The notes below the pieces were generated by a model. It did no database searches. It had not been told where the DNA came from and was given only the letters and a program-made list of their open reading frames with translations. From Duganella sp. CF402 (lineage in GTDB: Bacteria; Pseudomonadota; Gammaproteobacteria; Burkholderiales; Burkholderiaceae_D), in contig NZ_FOBG01000001.1 in the NCBI RefSeq assembly GCF_900109645.1, forward strand, positions 310,001-374,000: 64,000 nucleotides of DNA, read 5' to 3'. Both the position numbers and the translations under genes were made by a program. Positions 16,048 to 25,270 of the stretch are shown here, in pieces (position 1 is the stretch's first letter; each line of letters starts with the position of its first letter).

Positions 16048-16830
16048 TCACTGGCGCGGCGGCGGCAGCGCGGCTTGGCCGATGTTACGCCAGTAGTCGC
16101 GCTCGATCCGCGCCAGGTCGACTTCGCGCGCCGCCTCGTCGAAGGCGCGCTGGTGCTTCAGGCCTTCCGCCGTGCGCTGAAAGCAGACATGCACGGACCG
16201 TTCCGGGAACAAATGCTCGGCGATGACGATGCGTTCCCGTTCCGCCTGCGAGTAGCCGCTTCTGGCCAGCGTGTAGCGCAGCATACGTTTTTCCACCACG
16301 ATCGCGCTGAAGCGCTGGTGCAGCAGCTTGCGCAGGTTCATATCGTTGTTGAGGCCTTCCTCCACGGTCAGCAGGCCGGAGCGGACCAGCGCATCGAAGG
16401 GCTCGCCGTTCGAATAGCCGGCCACGGTGCCGATGCGCACGCCGCGCAAGTCCTCCAGCCGGGCGGCCGCCACCGGCTGATCCTTCAGGTAGGCGAGCAC
16501 CGTCTGGCGGCTGCCGACGGCGCTGGAAAAATAGCACAGCTTGTCGCGCTCGGCGGTGCGGAACATGGCCAGCGCGCCGGCGTAGCGGCGGTCGTTCAAG
16601 CCCAGTTGCATGGCACGCTTCCAGGGGAAGTAGTCGATTCGGGCGGTGGCGTCCATGCGCTGCAATACCGCCTCCAGCAGGGTGCCGGTGAGACCGTTAC
16701 CCGGCAGCGCGGCGCTGAAGAATGGCGGCCAGTCTTCGGTGGCAAAGCGCAGCACCGCCGGCCCGGCGGCAAGCACCGGTGCGCTCAGCAGCAAACTGAC
16801 AGCGAGTCCGAATAGTCTTGATAAATTCAA
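16048..16830 (-). CDS. Orphan periplasmic solute-binding protein, family 3 type
   Basis: A 260-residue exported protein with a Sec signal (LFGLAVSLLLSAPVLAAG). The mature part shows the SBP_bac_3 pattern: RFATEDWPPFFSAALPGNGLTGTLLEAVLQRM, YFPWKRAMQLGLNDRRYAGAL, and LRGVRIGTVAGYSNGEPFDALV. No ABC permease or ATPase lies near, so it may be a stand-alone sensor or scavenger. A strong ribosome site (GGAGGAG) precedes the ATG. Unlike most of the neighbouring genes it is transcribed leftwards, converging on the TonB-dependent receptor. Confidence 0.8.
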   Translation of the reverse strand: MNLSRLFGLAVSLLLSAPVLAAGPAVLRFATEDWPPFFSAALPGNGLTGTLLEAVLQRMDATARIDYFPWKRAMQLGLNDRRYAGALAMFRTAERDKLCYFSSAVGSRQTVLAYLKDQPVAAARLEDLRGVRIGTVAGYSNGEPFDALVRSGLLTVEEGLNNDMNLRKLLHQRFSAIVVEKRMLRYTLARSGYSQAERERIVIAEHLFPERSVHVCFQRTAEGLKHQRAFDEAAREVDLARIERDYWRNIGQAALPPPRQ

Positions 16831-16921
16831 ACAACTCCTCCGGCGGCGGGGCCGCAGTGTCGTTATTATTTCGAAGCCAGTTTCAATTTTACCGCGTCGT
16901 GGCCGCTACGGGCCGTTATCG

Positions 16922-19240
16922 TTATTCCACCGGCGATTGTTCGGCCGACCGCTGCAACAGCACCGGGATCGATTTCGAGGTCGGCGTGCCGGCGCCGTCG
17001 GCGGTGCTGTGGAGGGGTACCAGGCCGTTGGTCTCGGGGAAGTAGGCGCCCAGGCAGCCGCGCGGGATGTCGTATTCCACCAGCAGGAAGCGCTCGGCGC
17101 GGCGCGTGACGTCGTCTCCCCACACGCTCACCATGTCGACGTATTCGCCGTTTTTCAGGCCGAGCATCGCCAGGTCTTCCTTGTTGATGAAGACCACGCG
17201 GCGCAGGCCGAACACGCCGCGATAGCGGTCATCCAGCCCATAGATGGTGGTGTTGTACTGGTCGTGCGAACGCGCGGTCATCAGCACCATCAGGCGCTCG
17301 CCATGCTTGGCGCGGGCGCGGTGGATCGGCGTGTCGAGGTCCACCGCGTGCGGCACGAATTGGGCGCGGCCGCTGGCGGTGCGCCATTCGCGCTCGCGCG
17401 ACGCCACCCGCAGGTGGAAGCCGCCCGGATGCGCCACGCGCGCGTTGAAGTCGTGGAAGTCGTCGAACACTTGCGCGATCAGGTCGCGGATGGCGGCATA
17501 GTCGGCGCCGAGCGCCAGCCAATCCACTTTATCGCTGCCCAGCGTGGCGTGCGCCAGCCGGGCCACGATCGCGGTTTCCGACAACAGGTTGTCCGAGGCC
17601 GGTTTGTTCATGCCGTAGGACAGGTGCACCATGCTCATGGAGTCCTCCACCGTCACGCCTTGCGGCACGCCGTTTTGCAGGTCGATCTCGGTGCGGCCCA
17701 GCGTTGGCAGGATCAGCGCTTCCTTGCCCATCACGAGGTGGCTGCGATTCAGCTTGGTGGCGACGTGCACGGTCAGCTCACACTGGCGCAGCGCGTCGAA
17801 GGTCAGCGGGGTGTCCGGCGTGGCCATCGCAAAATTGCCGCCCATGCCGAAGAAGACTTTGACGCGGCCGTCCAGCATCGCCTGGATGCTGTCCACCGTA
17901 TCCAGTCCGTGTTCGCGCGGCGGCTCGAAGCCGAATACATTTTGCAGGCGGTCGAGGAAGGCCTTGGTCGGCTTTTCCTCGATGCCCATCGTGCGGTCGC
18001 CCTGCACATTGGAGTGGCCGCGCACCGGGCACAGGCCCGCGCCGAGACGGCCGATTTGCCCGCGCATCATCATCAGGTTGGACAGCATCTGGATGGCTTT
18101 CAGCGCGTTCTTGTGCTGGGTCAGGCCCATGCCCCAGGTGCTGATGACGTTCTTGCCCTTGATGTAGATGTCGCTCAATTGCTCGATCTGCGCGCGCGGC
18201 ACGCCGGATTCCGCCAGCAGCACGTCCCAGCTTTCGGCGCGCAGGTCCTGCTCAAACGCTTCGTAGCCGCTGGTGTGCTGGGCGATGAAGTCGCGGTCCA
18301 GCAGGCCCGGTTGGCCGGCCGCCAGCGCTTCGTCGTCGCGCTCCACCAGCCGCTTGGCGATGGCCTTGATCAGCGCAAAGTCGCCCGCCAGTTTCGGCTG
18401 GATGAAGACGCTGCTGATCTGGGTGCTGGAACCGGTCAGCATTTCCAGCGCGTGCGCCGGCGAGGTAAAACGTTCCAGCCCACGCTCGCGCAATGGATTG
18501 ATCGACACGATGGTGGCGCCGCGCCGGGCCGCATCGCGCAATTCGTTCATCATGCGTGGATGGTTGGTGGCCGGGTTCTGGCCGAAGATCAGCAGCGTGT
18601 CGGTGTGCTCGAAATCCTGCAGTGTGACGGTGCCCTTGCCGATGCCCACGGTGCCCGGCAAGCCACGGCTGGTCGGCTCGTGGCACATGTTGGAGCAGTC
18701 CGGGAAGTTGTTGGTGCCGTACATCCGCACGAACAGCTGGAACAGGAAGGCCGCCTCGTTGCCGGTGCGGCCGGAGGTGTAGAACGTCGCCTGGTCCGGA
18801 TCGGGCAGGGCCTGGAGATGGCGCGCCATCAACGCGAACGCGTCGTCCCAGGCGATGGGCTGGTACTTGTCGCTGGCGGCGTCGTAGACCATCGGGTCGG
18901 TCAGGCGGCCGTGCTGTTCCAGTTCGTAGTCCGATTGCGCCAGCAGTTCGGTGACGGTGTGGGCGGCGAAGAACTCCGGCCGCACGCGTTTGCTGGTGGC
19001 TTCCGCCGCCACCGCCTTCACGCCGTTCTCGCAGAATTCAAAGGTGGAGGCGTGCTCGCGGTCGGGCCAGGCGCAGCCGGGACAGTCGAAACCGTTCGGC
19101 TGGTTTTGCTTGAGCAGGGTCTTGTAATTGCCGCCCGCGACTTTCTCGCGCACCAGGTTGATGGCCACTTGTTTCAGCGCCCCCCAGCCGGCGGCGGGAT
19201 GGGTGTAAGGTTCGATATGGCCTTCGGGCTTTTTGTTCAT
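16922..19240 (-). CDS. FdhF/YdeP-family molybdopterin oxidoreductase
   Basis: A 772-residue protein of the bis-MGD molybdopterin superfamily, YdeP-like branch. N-terminal FDCPGCAWPD (C53, C56) is typical; further on are TSGRTGNEAAFLFQLF, NMCHEPTSRGLPGTVGIGKGTV, the cofactor-binding LLIFGQNPATNHPRMM, RGHSNVQGDRTMGI, and the C-terminal Molydop-binding domain with NKEDLAMLGLKNGEYVDM. The family is related to formate dehydrogenase H; E. coli YdeP has been tied to acid resistance, but the reaction is unsettled. No Tat signal, so cytosolic. The FdhD gene in the same region would supply the sulfurated cofactor. Divergent from a small regulator-like gene. Confidence 0.9.
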   Translation of the reverse strand: MNKKPEGHIEPYTHPAAGWGALKQVAINLVREKVAGGNYKTLLKQNQPNGFDCPGCAWPDREHASTFEFCENGVKAVAAEATSKRVRPEFFAAHTVTELLAQSDYELEQHGRLTDPMVYDAASDKYQPIAWDDAFALMARHLQALPDPDQATFYTSGRTGNEAAFLFQLFVRMYGTNNFPDCSNMCHEPTSRGLPGTVGIGKGTVTLQDFEHTDTLLIFGQNPATNHPRMMNELRDAARRGATIVSINPLRERGLERFTSPAHALEMLTGSSTQISSVFIQPKLAGDFALIKAIAKRLVERDDEALAAGQPGLLDRDFIAQHTSGYEAFEQDLRAESWDVLLAESGVPRAQIEQLSDIYIKGKNVISTWGMGLTQHKNALKAIQMLSNLMMMRGQIGRLGAGLCPVRGHSNVQGDRTMGIEEKPTKAFLDRLQNVFGFEPPREHGLDTVDSIQAMLDGRVKVFFGMGGNFAMATPDTPLTFDALRQCELTVHVATKLNRSHLVMGKEALILPTLGRTEIDLQNGVPQGVTVEDSMSMVHLSYGMNKPASDNLLSETAIVARLAHATLGSDKVDWLALGADYAAIRDLIAQVFDDFHDFNARVAHPGGFHLRVASREREWRTASGRAQFVPHAVDLDTPIHRARAKHGERLMVLMTARSHDQYNTTIYGLDDRYRGVFGLRRVVFINKEDLAMLGLKNGEYVDMVSVWGDDVTRRAERFLLVEYDIPRGCLGAYFPETNGLVPLHSTADGAGTPTSKSIPVLLQRSAEQSPVE

Positions 19241-19299
19241 GTTGCGATCCGGTAATATTTTCTACGGGTATTATTGCATATTCAGTAAAGAGACTACGC

Positions 19300-19557
19300 A
19301 TGGATGATGAAATCATGGCCGCCCTTGCCGGCGTGCTGGAAGCGCTGCGGCGCATCGAGGCCGAGTGGCCGGACAAGCCGTGCTCGCTCGCCAAGCTCAG
19401 CAAGCAGGCGCAGCGGCCGATGAGCGTGCTGCGGCGCCAGCTGACCATGCTGGAAGAGGCCGGCCTCATCACGCTGGCGCTGGACGATGGCGGCGTTTCC
19501 GGTGCAGTCCAGTTTAGTCCGGCCGGGCGCCAGTTGGCCGCCGACATCTTTAATTAA
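19300..19557 (+). CDS. Small winged-helix-like protein, putative regulator
   Basis: An 85-residue protein. The segment CSLAKLSKQAQRPMSVLRRQLTMLEEAGLITLAL reads as a helix-turn-helix with recognition helix PMSVLRRQLTMLEEAG, followed by a beta-wing with FSPAGRQLAADIF, as in ArsR/MarR-type winged helices. It is divergent from the YdeP-like oxidoreductase over a 59-bp A+T-rich gap, an arrangement typical for a local regulator. The same small gene is often found beside ydeP-like genes in proteobacteria, as far as I recall. DNA binding is predicted, not shown. Confidence 0.65.
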   Translation: MDDEIMAALAGVLEALRRIEAEWPDKPCSLAKLSKQAQRPMSVLRRQLTMLEEAGLITLALDDGGVSGAVQFSPAGRQLAADIFN

Positions 19558-19598
19558 AAATTTTCCTTGCATCTTGTCGGACTGAGGTTTAAAGTGCC

Positions 19599-19614
19599 TG
19601 TACCGTTTGGTACA
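19599..19614. promoter_or_regulatory. Candidate TetR operator upstream of the DUF1348-TetR pair
   Basis: TGTACCGTTTGGTACA is a perfect 6-bp inverted repeat with a 4-bp centre. It lies 20 bases before the DUF1348 ATG and just downstream of a weak promoter-like pair (TTGCAT at 19567, TAAAGT at 19590, spacing 17), where a bound repressor would block transcription. The second gene of the unit encodes a TetR protein, so autoregulation is the simplest reading. Confidence 0.5.
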
Positions 19615-19634
19615 ACTTAAAAGGAACCCACATC

Positions 19635-20102
19635 ATGAGCCGTCCTCCACTCCCACCGTTCACCCTGGAAACCGCCGCCCAGAAAGTCCGCGCCGCCGAA
19701 GACGGCTGGAACAGCCGCAATCCCGAGAAGGTCGCGCTGGCCTACACGGAGGACTGTTACTGGCGCAACCGCGGCGAATTCGTCACCGGCCGCGCCGCCA
19801 TCGTCGGCCTGCTGCAACGCAAATGGACGCGCGAGCTCGAATACCGCCTGATCAAGGAATTGTGGGCGCACGACGGCAACCGCATTGCAGTTCGCTTCGC
19901 CTACGAATACCATGACGACTCCGGCCAGTGGTATCGCGCCTACGGCAACGAAAACTGGGAGTTCGCGGCAGACGGCCTGATGCAGCGCCGCCTGGCCAGC
20001 ATCAACGAACACCCGATCGCCGCCGCCGAGCGCAAGTTCCACTGGGATATCAACGCACCACGCCCGGCCGATCACCCCGGCCTGAGCGATTTTGGATTCT
20101 AA
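19635..20102 (+). CDS. DUF1348 / NTF2-like (SnoaL fold) protein
   Basis: A 155-residue cytosolic protein. The N-terminal helix [45 protein letters not shown] and later [29 protein letters not shown] are typical of DUF1348, a cone-shaped NTF2-like family of about 150 residues whose substrate is unknown. The ribosome site AAAGGAA lies upstream. It is followed after two bases by a TetR gene, so it is the probable target of that regulator and may handle a small hydrophobic or xenobiotic molecule. Confidence 0.85.
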   Translation: MSRPPLPPFTLETAAQKVRAAEDGWNSRNPEKVALAYTEDCYWRNRGEFVTGRAAIVGLLQRKWTRELEYRLIKELWAHDGNRIAVRFAYEYHDDSGQWYRAYGNENWEFAADGLMQRRLASINEHPIAAAERKFHWDINAPRPADHPGLSDFGF

Positions 20103-20104
20103 GC

Positions 20105-20665
20105 ATGCCACGAGTGATGGGAGAACGCAGCGACGCCGTGCCGCTGCTGGCCGAAGTGTTTCGCACCTACGGTTTTGAAGGCGCCAGCCTGGCGCGGATT
20201 ACCGAGGGAACCGGCCTCGGCAAGGGCAGCATCTATAACTTTTTCCCCGGCGGGAAGGAGGAGATGGCCGAGGCCGTGCTGGACGAGATCGACGGCTGGT
20301 TCCGCGGCCAGGTGTTCCAGCCGCTGCGTTCCGCCAGCGATGTGCGGCAGGGGGTGGCCGACATGTTCAAGGCGGTCGGCCGCTATTTCATGTCGGGCCG
20401 CAAGGTGTGCCTGGTCGGCGTGTTTGCGCTGGGACATGAGCGCGACCGTTTCGCCGTCAAGGTGCAGGCGTATTTTGCCGAGTGGGTGCAGGCGCTGGCC
20501 GATGCCCTGCAGCGCGGCGGCCGCGACGCCGGCAGTGCGCTGGCGCTGGCCGAGGAGGTGGTCGGCGGCATCCAGGGCGCGCTGGTGCTGGCGCGCGCGG
20601 CCGATGAGCCGGCGCTGTTCATGCGCGCGCTGGCACGGATGGAGCAGCGGCTCAACACTGCGTGA
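20105..20665 (+). CDS. TetR-family transcriptional regulator
   Basis: A 186-residue repressor. The N-terminal HTH is clear: AEVFRTYGFEGASLARITEGTGLGKGSIYNFFPGGKEEMAEAVL (about 15-60), with recognition helix GKGSIYNFF. The C-terminal all-helical domain would bind an effector. The frame is open upstream of 20105, but only 20105 gives a normal TetR N-terminus. It begins two bases after DUF1348, and the palindrome at 19599-19614 is its likely operator. The PAS-GGDEF-EAL gene follows 49 bases later and may share the transcript. Confidence 0.9.
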   Translation: MPRVMGERSDAVPLLAEVFRTYGFEGASLARITEGTGLGKGSIYNFFPGGKEEMAEAVLDEIDGWFRGQVFQPLRSASDVRQGVADMFKAVGRYFMSGRKVCLVGVFALGHERDRFAVKVQAYFAEWVQALADALQRGGRDAGSALALAEEVVGGIQGALVLARAADEPALFMRALARMEQRLNTA

Positions 20666-20714
20666 ACTGATCGGCTGGCGCACGGTCCAATCAGTTTTAA
20701 AGGACGGCCATGCC

Positions 20715-22421
20715 ATGATACCGCCACTGACTTCCGCCATCGCGCCGGGCCTCGAACCGGAGCTCCTGTTGCGCCAGATTTACCTGAATGTGCGTGACTT
20801 TGCGATTTTCACCACCGATCCCAACGGCCAGGTCAGCAGCTGGAACCTCGGTGCCGAGCTGATCTTCGGCTATGCGCCGGAAGAAATCATCGGCCTCAAT
20901 ATGGATCGCCTGTTCACCGTCGCCGACCAGGCCGAGAGCGAGCACCTGAAGGAAATGGCGGTGGCGCGCGAACAGGAACGCGCCGCCGACTATCGCTGGC
21001 ATCTGCGCAAGGATGGGTCGATGTTCTGGGCCGACGGCGTGCTCACCCCCATCCCCGGCACCAACGGGGCGCCGCTCGGCTACCTGAAAATCCTGCGCGA
21101 CATCACCGAGCGCAAACTGGCGCAGGATGAAATCCACCGCCTGGCCACCGTCGATGTGATGACCGGCCTGTCCAACCGCGCAGCCTTCGATACGCGGCGT
21201 TCGGAAATGCTGTCGCTGGCCGAGCGCACCGGCCAGCTGCTGTTGTTGATGATGATAGACCTCGACCAGTTCAAGGAAGTCAATGATGAACTGGGCCACC
21301 AGTCCGGCGACCAGCTGCTGCGGCAAGCGGCGCAGCGCATCCGCGAGGCCAGCCGCGAAAGCGATTACGTGGCCCGTCTTGGCGGCGACGAATTCGGCCT
21401 GCTGCAGTTGAGTGCGCCGTCGCCGGCCAGCGGCGGCCTGCTGGCGGAGAAGCTGCTGATCGAGCTGGCGCGGCCGTTCCTGATCGGCGACCGCGAAATC
21501 AGGATCAGCGCCAGCATCGGCATCGCCGTCTACCCGCTGGACGCCGTCACGCCGGACAACTTGCTGACCAAGGCGGACCTGGCGCTGTACCACGCCAAGA
21601 ACGGGGGGCGCAACCGCTATCACTACTACACGCAGGCGCTGGACGAGGTGGCGCACCGCAAGAATGCCGACCACAGTGAGCTGCGGCGCCTGCTGGCGAA
21701 GCACAGATGCGAACTGGCTTACCAGCCCATCCTCGACCGGGACGGCCACACGCTGGCGATGGAGGCCTTGTTGCGCCTGCCCGGCTACCTGGGGCGGCAG
21801 CCGGTGGAATATGCGATCGCGCTGGCCGGGGAGATGGGGCTGCTGCCGGAGCTGGGCTGCTGGGTGTTGGAGTGCGCCTTTGCGCAGTTGCGCGCGTGGC
21901 GCGATGCCGGGCTGACGGGCATGCGGCTGTGCATCAACACCTGCGCCAAGGAGCTGCAGTATGCGGGCTACATGGCGCATGTCGAGGCGGCGCTGATCGA
22001 GTATGGCGTGGCGGCCAGCGAGGTGGAAATCGAGCTGACCGAGCGCGACGCGATTGAGCTGGAGCGTAATCGCAGCAACATCATCGAACAGCTGCGGGCG
22101 CGCGGGTTCATGGTGTCGCTGGACGATTTCGGCACCGGCTATTCCTCGCTCAGCTATCTGCGCGCGCTGCCGGTCAACACGATCAAGCTGGATAAGAGTT
22201 TCCTGCGCGGCGTACCGGGCAGCAGCGACGCCAACGCGGTGGTCCGGCTGGTGATCCAGCTGGCGCACGACCTGCGCCTGAACGTGGTGGCGGAAGGCGT
22301 GGAGAGCGCGGAACAGGCGGTGTTCCTCACCGATGCCGGCTGCGGCGCGTTCCAGGGCTATCTGTACACGCCGGCCTTGCGCGCCGATGCGGCCACGGCG
22401 TGGCTGCACGCGCATGCTTGA
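20715..22421 (+). CDS. PAS-GGDEF-EAL protein (c-di-GMP turnover)
   Basis: A 568-residue protein with no membrane helix. PAS domain about 20-135 (DFAIFTTDPNGQVSSWNLGAE), GGDEF domain about 140-310 with intact GGDEF at 223-227, EAL domain about 325-560 with EALLR at 350-354. Catalytic residues of the EAL domain are in place: E350, N408, E440, D470-D471, K491, E528, Q547. The usual N-[LV]-S after the core Asn is altered (INTCAKEL). Both activities are possible. The start at 20715 is chosen because AAAGGACGG precedes it; the open frame running back to 20175 overlaps the TetR gene and lacks homology. Confidence 0.92.
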   Translation: MIPPLTSAIAPGLEPELLLRQIYLNVRDFAIFTTDPNGQVSSWNLGAELIFGYAPEEIIGLNMDRLFTVADQAESEHLKEMAVAREQERAADYRWHLRKDGSMFWADGVLTPIPGTNGAPLGYLKILRDITERKLAQDEIHRLATVDVMTGLSNRAAFDTRRSEMLSLAERTGQLLLLMMIDLDQFKEVNDELGHQSGDQLLRQAAQRIREASRESDYVARLGGDEFGLLQLSAPSPASGGLLAEKLLIELARPFLIGDREIRISASIGIAVYPLDAVTPDNLLTKADLALYHAKNGGRNRYHYYTQALDEVAHRKNADHSELRRLLAKHRCELAYQPILDRDGHTLAMEALLRLPGYLGRQPVEYAIALAGEMGLLPELGCWVLECAFAQLRAWRDAGLTGMRLCINTCAKELQYAGYMAHVEAALIEYGVAASEVEIELTERDAIELERNRSNIIEQLRARGFMVSLDDFGTGYSSLSYLRALPVNTIKLDKSFLRGVPGSSDANAVVRLVIQLAHDLRLNVVAEGVESAEQAVFLTDAGCGAFQGYLYTPALRADAATAWLHAHA

Positions 22422-22422
22422 T

Positions 22423-23607
22423 TCAAAGTAGCGCGAGGTCGCGGCCCGGCGTGCCGAAGATGCTGTCCACCTGCGTGGGGTTCAAGCCGTACATGCGGGC
22501 CAGCAGGCCGCCGAACAGGGCGCGGTATTCGTTCAGCACCGGGTAGTCGCGGTTCTGGAACAAGGTCGGCTGCTCGACCCGCACTTGTTCGCCGCGCACC
22601 TTGCCGCCATTGACGCTGCCGCCCAGCACCCAGTACACGCTGCCATGTCCGTGGTCGGTGCCGCGATTGCCGTTCTCGCGGAAGGTGCGGCCAAATTCGC
22701 TGACCACCACCACCACCGTGTCCTTCCATTCCGGCCCCATCTCCTGCGCGAAGCCGGCCAGGCCGCGTCCCAGTTCATCGAGCCGGTTGGCGAGATAGCC
22801 GGTGGCGTTGCCCTGGCCGACATGGGTGTCCCAGCCGCCGACGTCGACGAAGCCGATGTTGTAGCGCTCCTTCATCACCTTGGCGATGCGGCGCGCTTCC
22901 AGTTCGAAGCCCTTGGCGGTGATGGCGTTGCGGTTGGCGGCGTCCATCTCGCCGATCATCTCCTTCATCACATCCTCGCGCACGGTGAAGCCGTCGCGCA
23001 CCTGCTGCGCCAGCGGCGTGCCCTGGTACATGGCGGCGATCATCTTCGCCTGCCGCGCATCGACGGCCGGCTTGGCGACGTTGCGCAGCGCGGTGTTGGC
23101 CACTTGCAGGCTGCCCTGCATGATCAGCGGCAGCTGGTCGGTGAAGGCGATCGGGCTGGCGCCGATGTTGGTACGATCTGCGTTCAAGGTGGCGGCCAGG
23201 CGGTTGAGGAAGCCGGAGCGGTAGTCACGCTTGCGGTCCAGCGCCTGGCCGAGTTCTATGCTGTCCTGCGTTTCGAAGTGGCTGCGCGACAGGTCTTCGG
23301 TGCCGGCGAACGGTATGAAGGCGACCTGTCCGGCGCTGAACAGCGGGTAGATGGAGTCGCGCAGGGCAGGGTGCAGGCCCCAGTCGGCATCCACCGGCAG
23401 CGCGGCGGTCCTGGGGATGGCGATGTTGGGGCGCACCTGGTAGTAGTAGTCGCTGCTGATGGGCGCGAGCAGGCTGGCGGCGTCGTAGCCGCCGCGCATG
23501 AAGACGAACAGCAGGCGCGTTTTGCTGGCCGGCGCGGCCCATAGCTGGCCGGTCATGGCGGCTACGGGCAAGGCGGCCAGTGATTTGATCAGGGTGCGGC
23601 GGTGCAT
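22423..23607 (-). CDS. DUF1501 exported protein
   Basis: A 394-residue protein with a Tat-like signal, MHRRTLIKSLAALPVAAMTG. The mature part contains LLFVFMRGGYDAASLLAP and, near the end, VVVVSEFGRTFRENGNRGTDHGHGSVYWVLG, features of DUF1501, a family with a sulfatase/phosphatase-like fold whose reaction is unknown. It lies nine bases after the DUF1800 gene on the same strand; the two families almost always occur together and probably form one exported system. It converges on the PAS-GGDEF-EAL gene with a single base between stops. Confidence 0.88.
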   Translation of the reverse strand: MHRRTLIKSLAALPVAAMTGQLWAAPASKTRLLFVFMRGGYDAASLLAPISSDYYYQVRPNIAIPRTAALPVDADWGLHPALRDSIYPLFSAGQVAFIPFAGTEDLSRSHFETQDSIELGQALDRKRDYRSGFLNRLAATLNADRTNIGASPIAFTDQLPLIMQGSLQVANTALRNVAKPAVDARQAKMIAAMYQGTPLAQQVRDGFTVREDVMKEMIGEMDAANRNAITAKGFELEARRIAKVMKERYNIGFVDVGGWDTHVGQGNATGYLANRLDELGRGLAGFAQEMGPEWKDTVVVVVSEFGRTFRENGNRGTDHGHGSVYWVLGGSVNGGKVRGEQVRVEQPTLFQNRDYPVLNEYRALFGGLLARMYGLNPTQVDSIFGTPGRDLALL

Positions 23608-23616
23608 GGGCTTCTC

Positions 23617-25149
23617 CTAGCGGTGCATCAGTTCCGGCGACGACAGGAACAGCGCATTCCATTCCTGCGGCGAGACGGCTTGTTCCAGCGCCTGCTGCGT
23701 GGCCGGAGCCAGCGTTTGTTTCAGCGACTGGTAGTAAAGCGCATTGGCCAGCTGCGGGAAGGCCGGCTTTTCCTGCGGCTGCGCGCCTTCGCTCTTGAAC
23801 AGGCCCGCCGCGCCGCCGCCGATGGCCTTGGCGATTTCAAAGCGGGTGGTCATCTGGCCCGGACTGGCCCAGCCGGATTCGGTGAGCGGATAGCCGTCCG
23901 GCGTCTGGCGGCCGTACAGCGGCTCGGCCATGCGATTGAGCCAGTTCAGCATCGGCGCGGTGTTGAGGATGATCTTGTCGTCGTAGGTCAGGCGCACGGC
24001 GGACACCACGTAGTGCACCGGATCCTTGAACTTGCGGCCCAGCGACTGGGTGAATTCGGCTGACGTGAACATCTCGCGCAGCACGGCGGCGATATCGCCG
24101 TCGCTGGACTGGAAGCGCGCGGCCATGCGATCGACCAGTGGCTGTGGCGGTTCGTCGGCAACGAAGTAGATGGCCAGCTTGCGGCTGATGTAGCGTGCGG
24201 TGGCGGGATGGCGGCACAGGCGGTCCAGCGCTTCATCCACTTCGGCCAGGCCGCGGCCTTTCACGGTCTGGCCCAGGAAGACTTTGTCGGCGTAGTCGTG
24301 GCGGTTGGGGTTGAACTCGAACAGCCCGTTGCGCACGTACTGGTCTTGCTTGTCGCGGCGGACGTTGGGTGTCTTGTCGCCGAGGTTGACGCCCACGCCG
24401 GTGAGGATGCGCGCCAGCTGCTGCACGTCGTTCTGGGTGTAGCCGCCGTCCACGCCCAGCGTGTGCAGTTCCATGATTTCGCGCGCGTAGTTTTCGTTGA
24501 TGCGGTTGGCGGCGTTTTGTTCGTTATCGAGATAGCGGATCATGGCCGGATGGTGCAGGGTGGCCGACAGCAGGTCGCGGAACTTGCCCAGCGCGTGCGG
24601 GCGGATCGCGTGTTCTTCATAGTCGCCGACCATTGCGCGCAGGTTCGCTTTGCCCTGGTGGACGCTGAAATGGTTCATCCAGAACCACGTCATTTGCTCT
24701 TGCAACTGGTTCGGCGAGTACAGGTCGCGCAGCAGCGAGCGGGTGGCGGCTTCCTTCGCGAGGCGGTTCAGCTCCTGCTGATAGGCGCGCTGCGCGGCTT
24801 TTTTGGCGTCGTCGTCGAGCATGGCCTTGTCGTAGTCGCGGCGCTGCGCTTCCAGCTCCTGCAGCAGTTGCGCCATCGGCTTTTGCGAGATGGTCAGCGC
24901 GTCGATCTGCGCTTGCGCGGCGGCCGGCAGCACGGCGGGGGCAGGGTGCAGCTGCTGTTCCAGCCACGCGTCGTAGCCGGCCTTCGCGGCCTGCTGGTAG
25001 GCGCTGTGATTCACGCCCCATGTGATGCGATTCAGCGCGCTGCTCAACGCCGCCGGGTCGGTTGGCGGCGCAGGCGGCGTCGGGGCGGAGGCGCAGCCGG
25101 CGAGCAGGAGCAGCGCGGCTGCGCAGCGGGTGATAGGTCGGGTATCCAT
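23617..25149 (-). CDS. DUF1800 lipoprotein
   Basis: A 510-residue protein with a lipoprotein signal, CAAALLLLAGC, so it is probably anchored in a membrane facing the periplasm. Typical DUF1800 segments are LNRITWGVNHSAYQQAAKAGYDAWLEQQL, MTWFWMNHFSVHQGKANL, NENYAREIMELHTLGVDGGYTQNDVQQLARILTG and CRHPATARYISRKLAIYFVADEPP. Function is unknown. The start at 25149 gives a normal lipoprotein signal; an in-frame ATG at 25158 is also possible. First gene of the DUF1800-DUF1501 unit and divergent from the next gene. Confidence 0.85.
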   Translation of the reverse strand: MDTRPITRCAAALLLLAGCASAPTPPAPPTDPAALSSALNRITWGVNHSAYQQAAKAGYDAWLEQQLHPAPAVLPAAAQAQIDALTISQKPMAQLLQELEAQRRDYDKAMLDDDAKKAAQRAYQQELNRLAKEAATRSLLRDLYSPNQLQEQMTWFWMNHFSVHQGKANLRAMVGDYEEHAIRPHALGKFRDLLSATLHHPAMIRYLDNEQNAANRINENYAREIMELHTLGVDGGYTQNDVQQLARILTGVGVNLGDKTPNVRRDKQDQYVRNGLFEFNPNRHDYADKVFLGQTVKGRGLAEVDEALDRLCRHPATARYISRKLAIYFVADEPPQPLVDRMAARFQSSDGDIAAVLREMFTSAEFTQSLGRKFKDPVHYVVSAVRLTYDDKIILNTAPMLNWLNRMAEPLYGRQTPDGYPLTESGWASPGQMTTRFEIAKAIGGGAAGLFKSEGAQPQEKPAFPQLANALYYQSLKQTLAPATQQALEQAVSPQEWNALFLSSPELMHR

Positions 25150-25270
25150 AATCCGGAGCATATGCCAGATTTCACGTTTTCGTATATGAACCATGTGTAT
25201 CGTGCAACGAAATGTTACAAACCAGCGCGGTGTTTCCCTCTATGATGGGCTTTTCTTTTCGGGACATCTT

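Noticed and set aside
16646..19255. 869-codon open frame on the plus strand
   Set aside because: It is antisense to the clearly homologous YdeP-like oxidoreductase and has the His/Arg/Ala/Val-rich composition of a high-G+C shadow frame.
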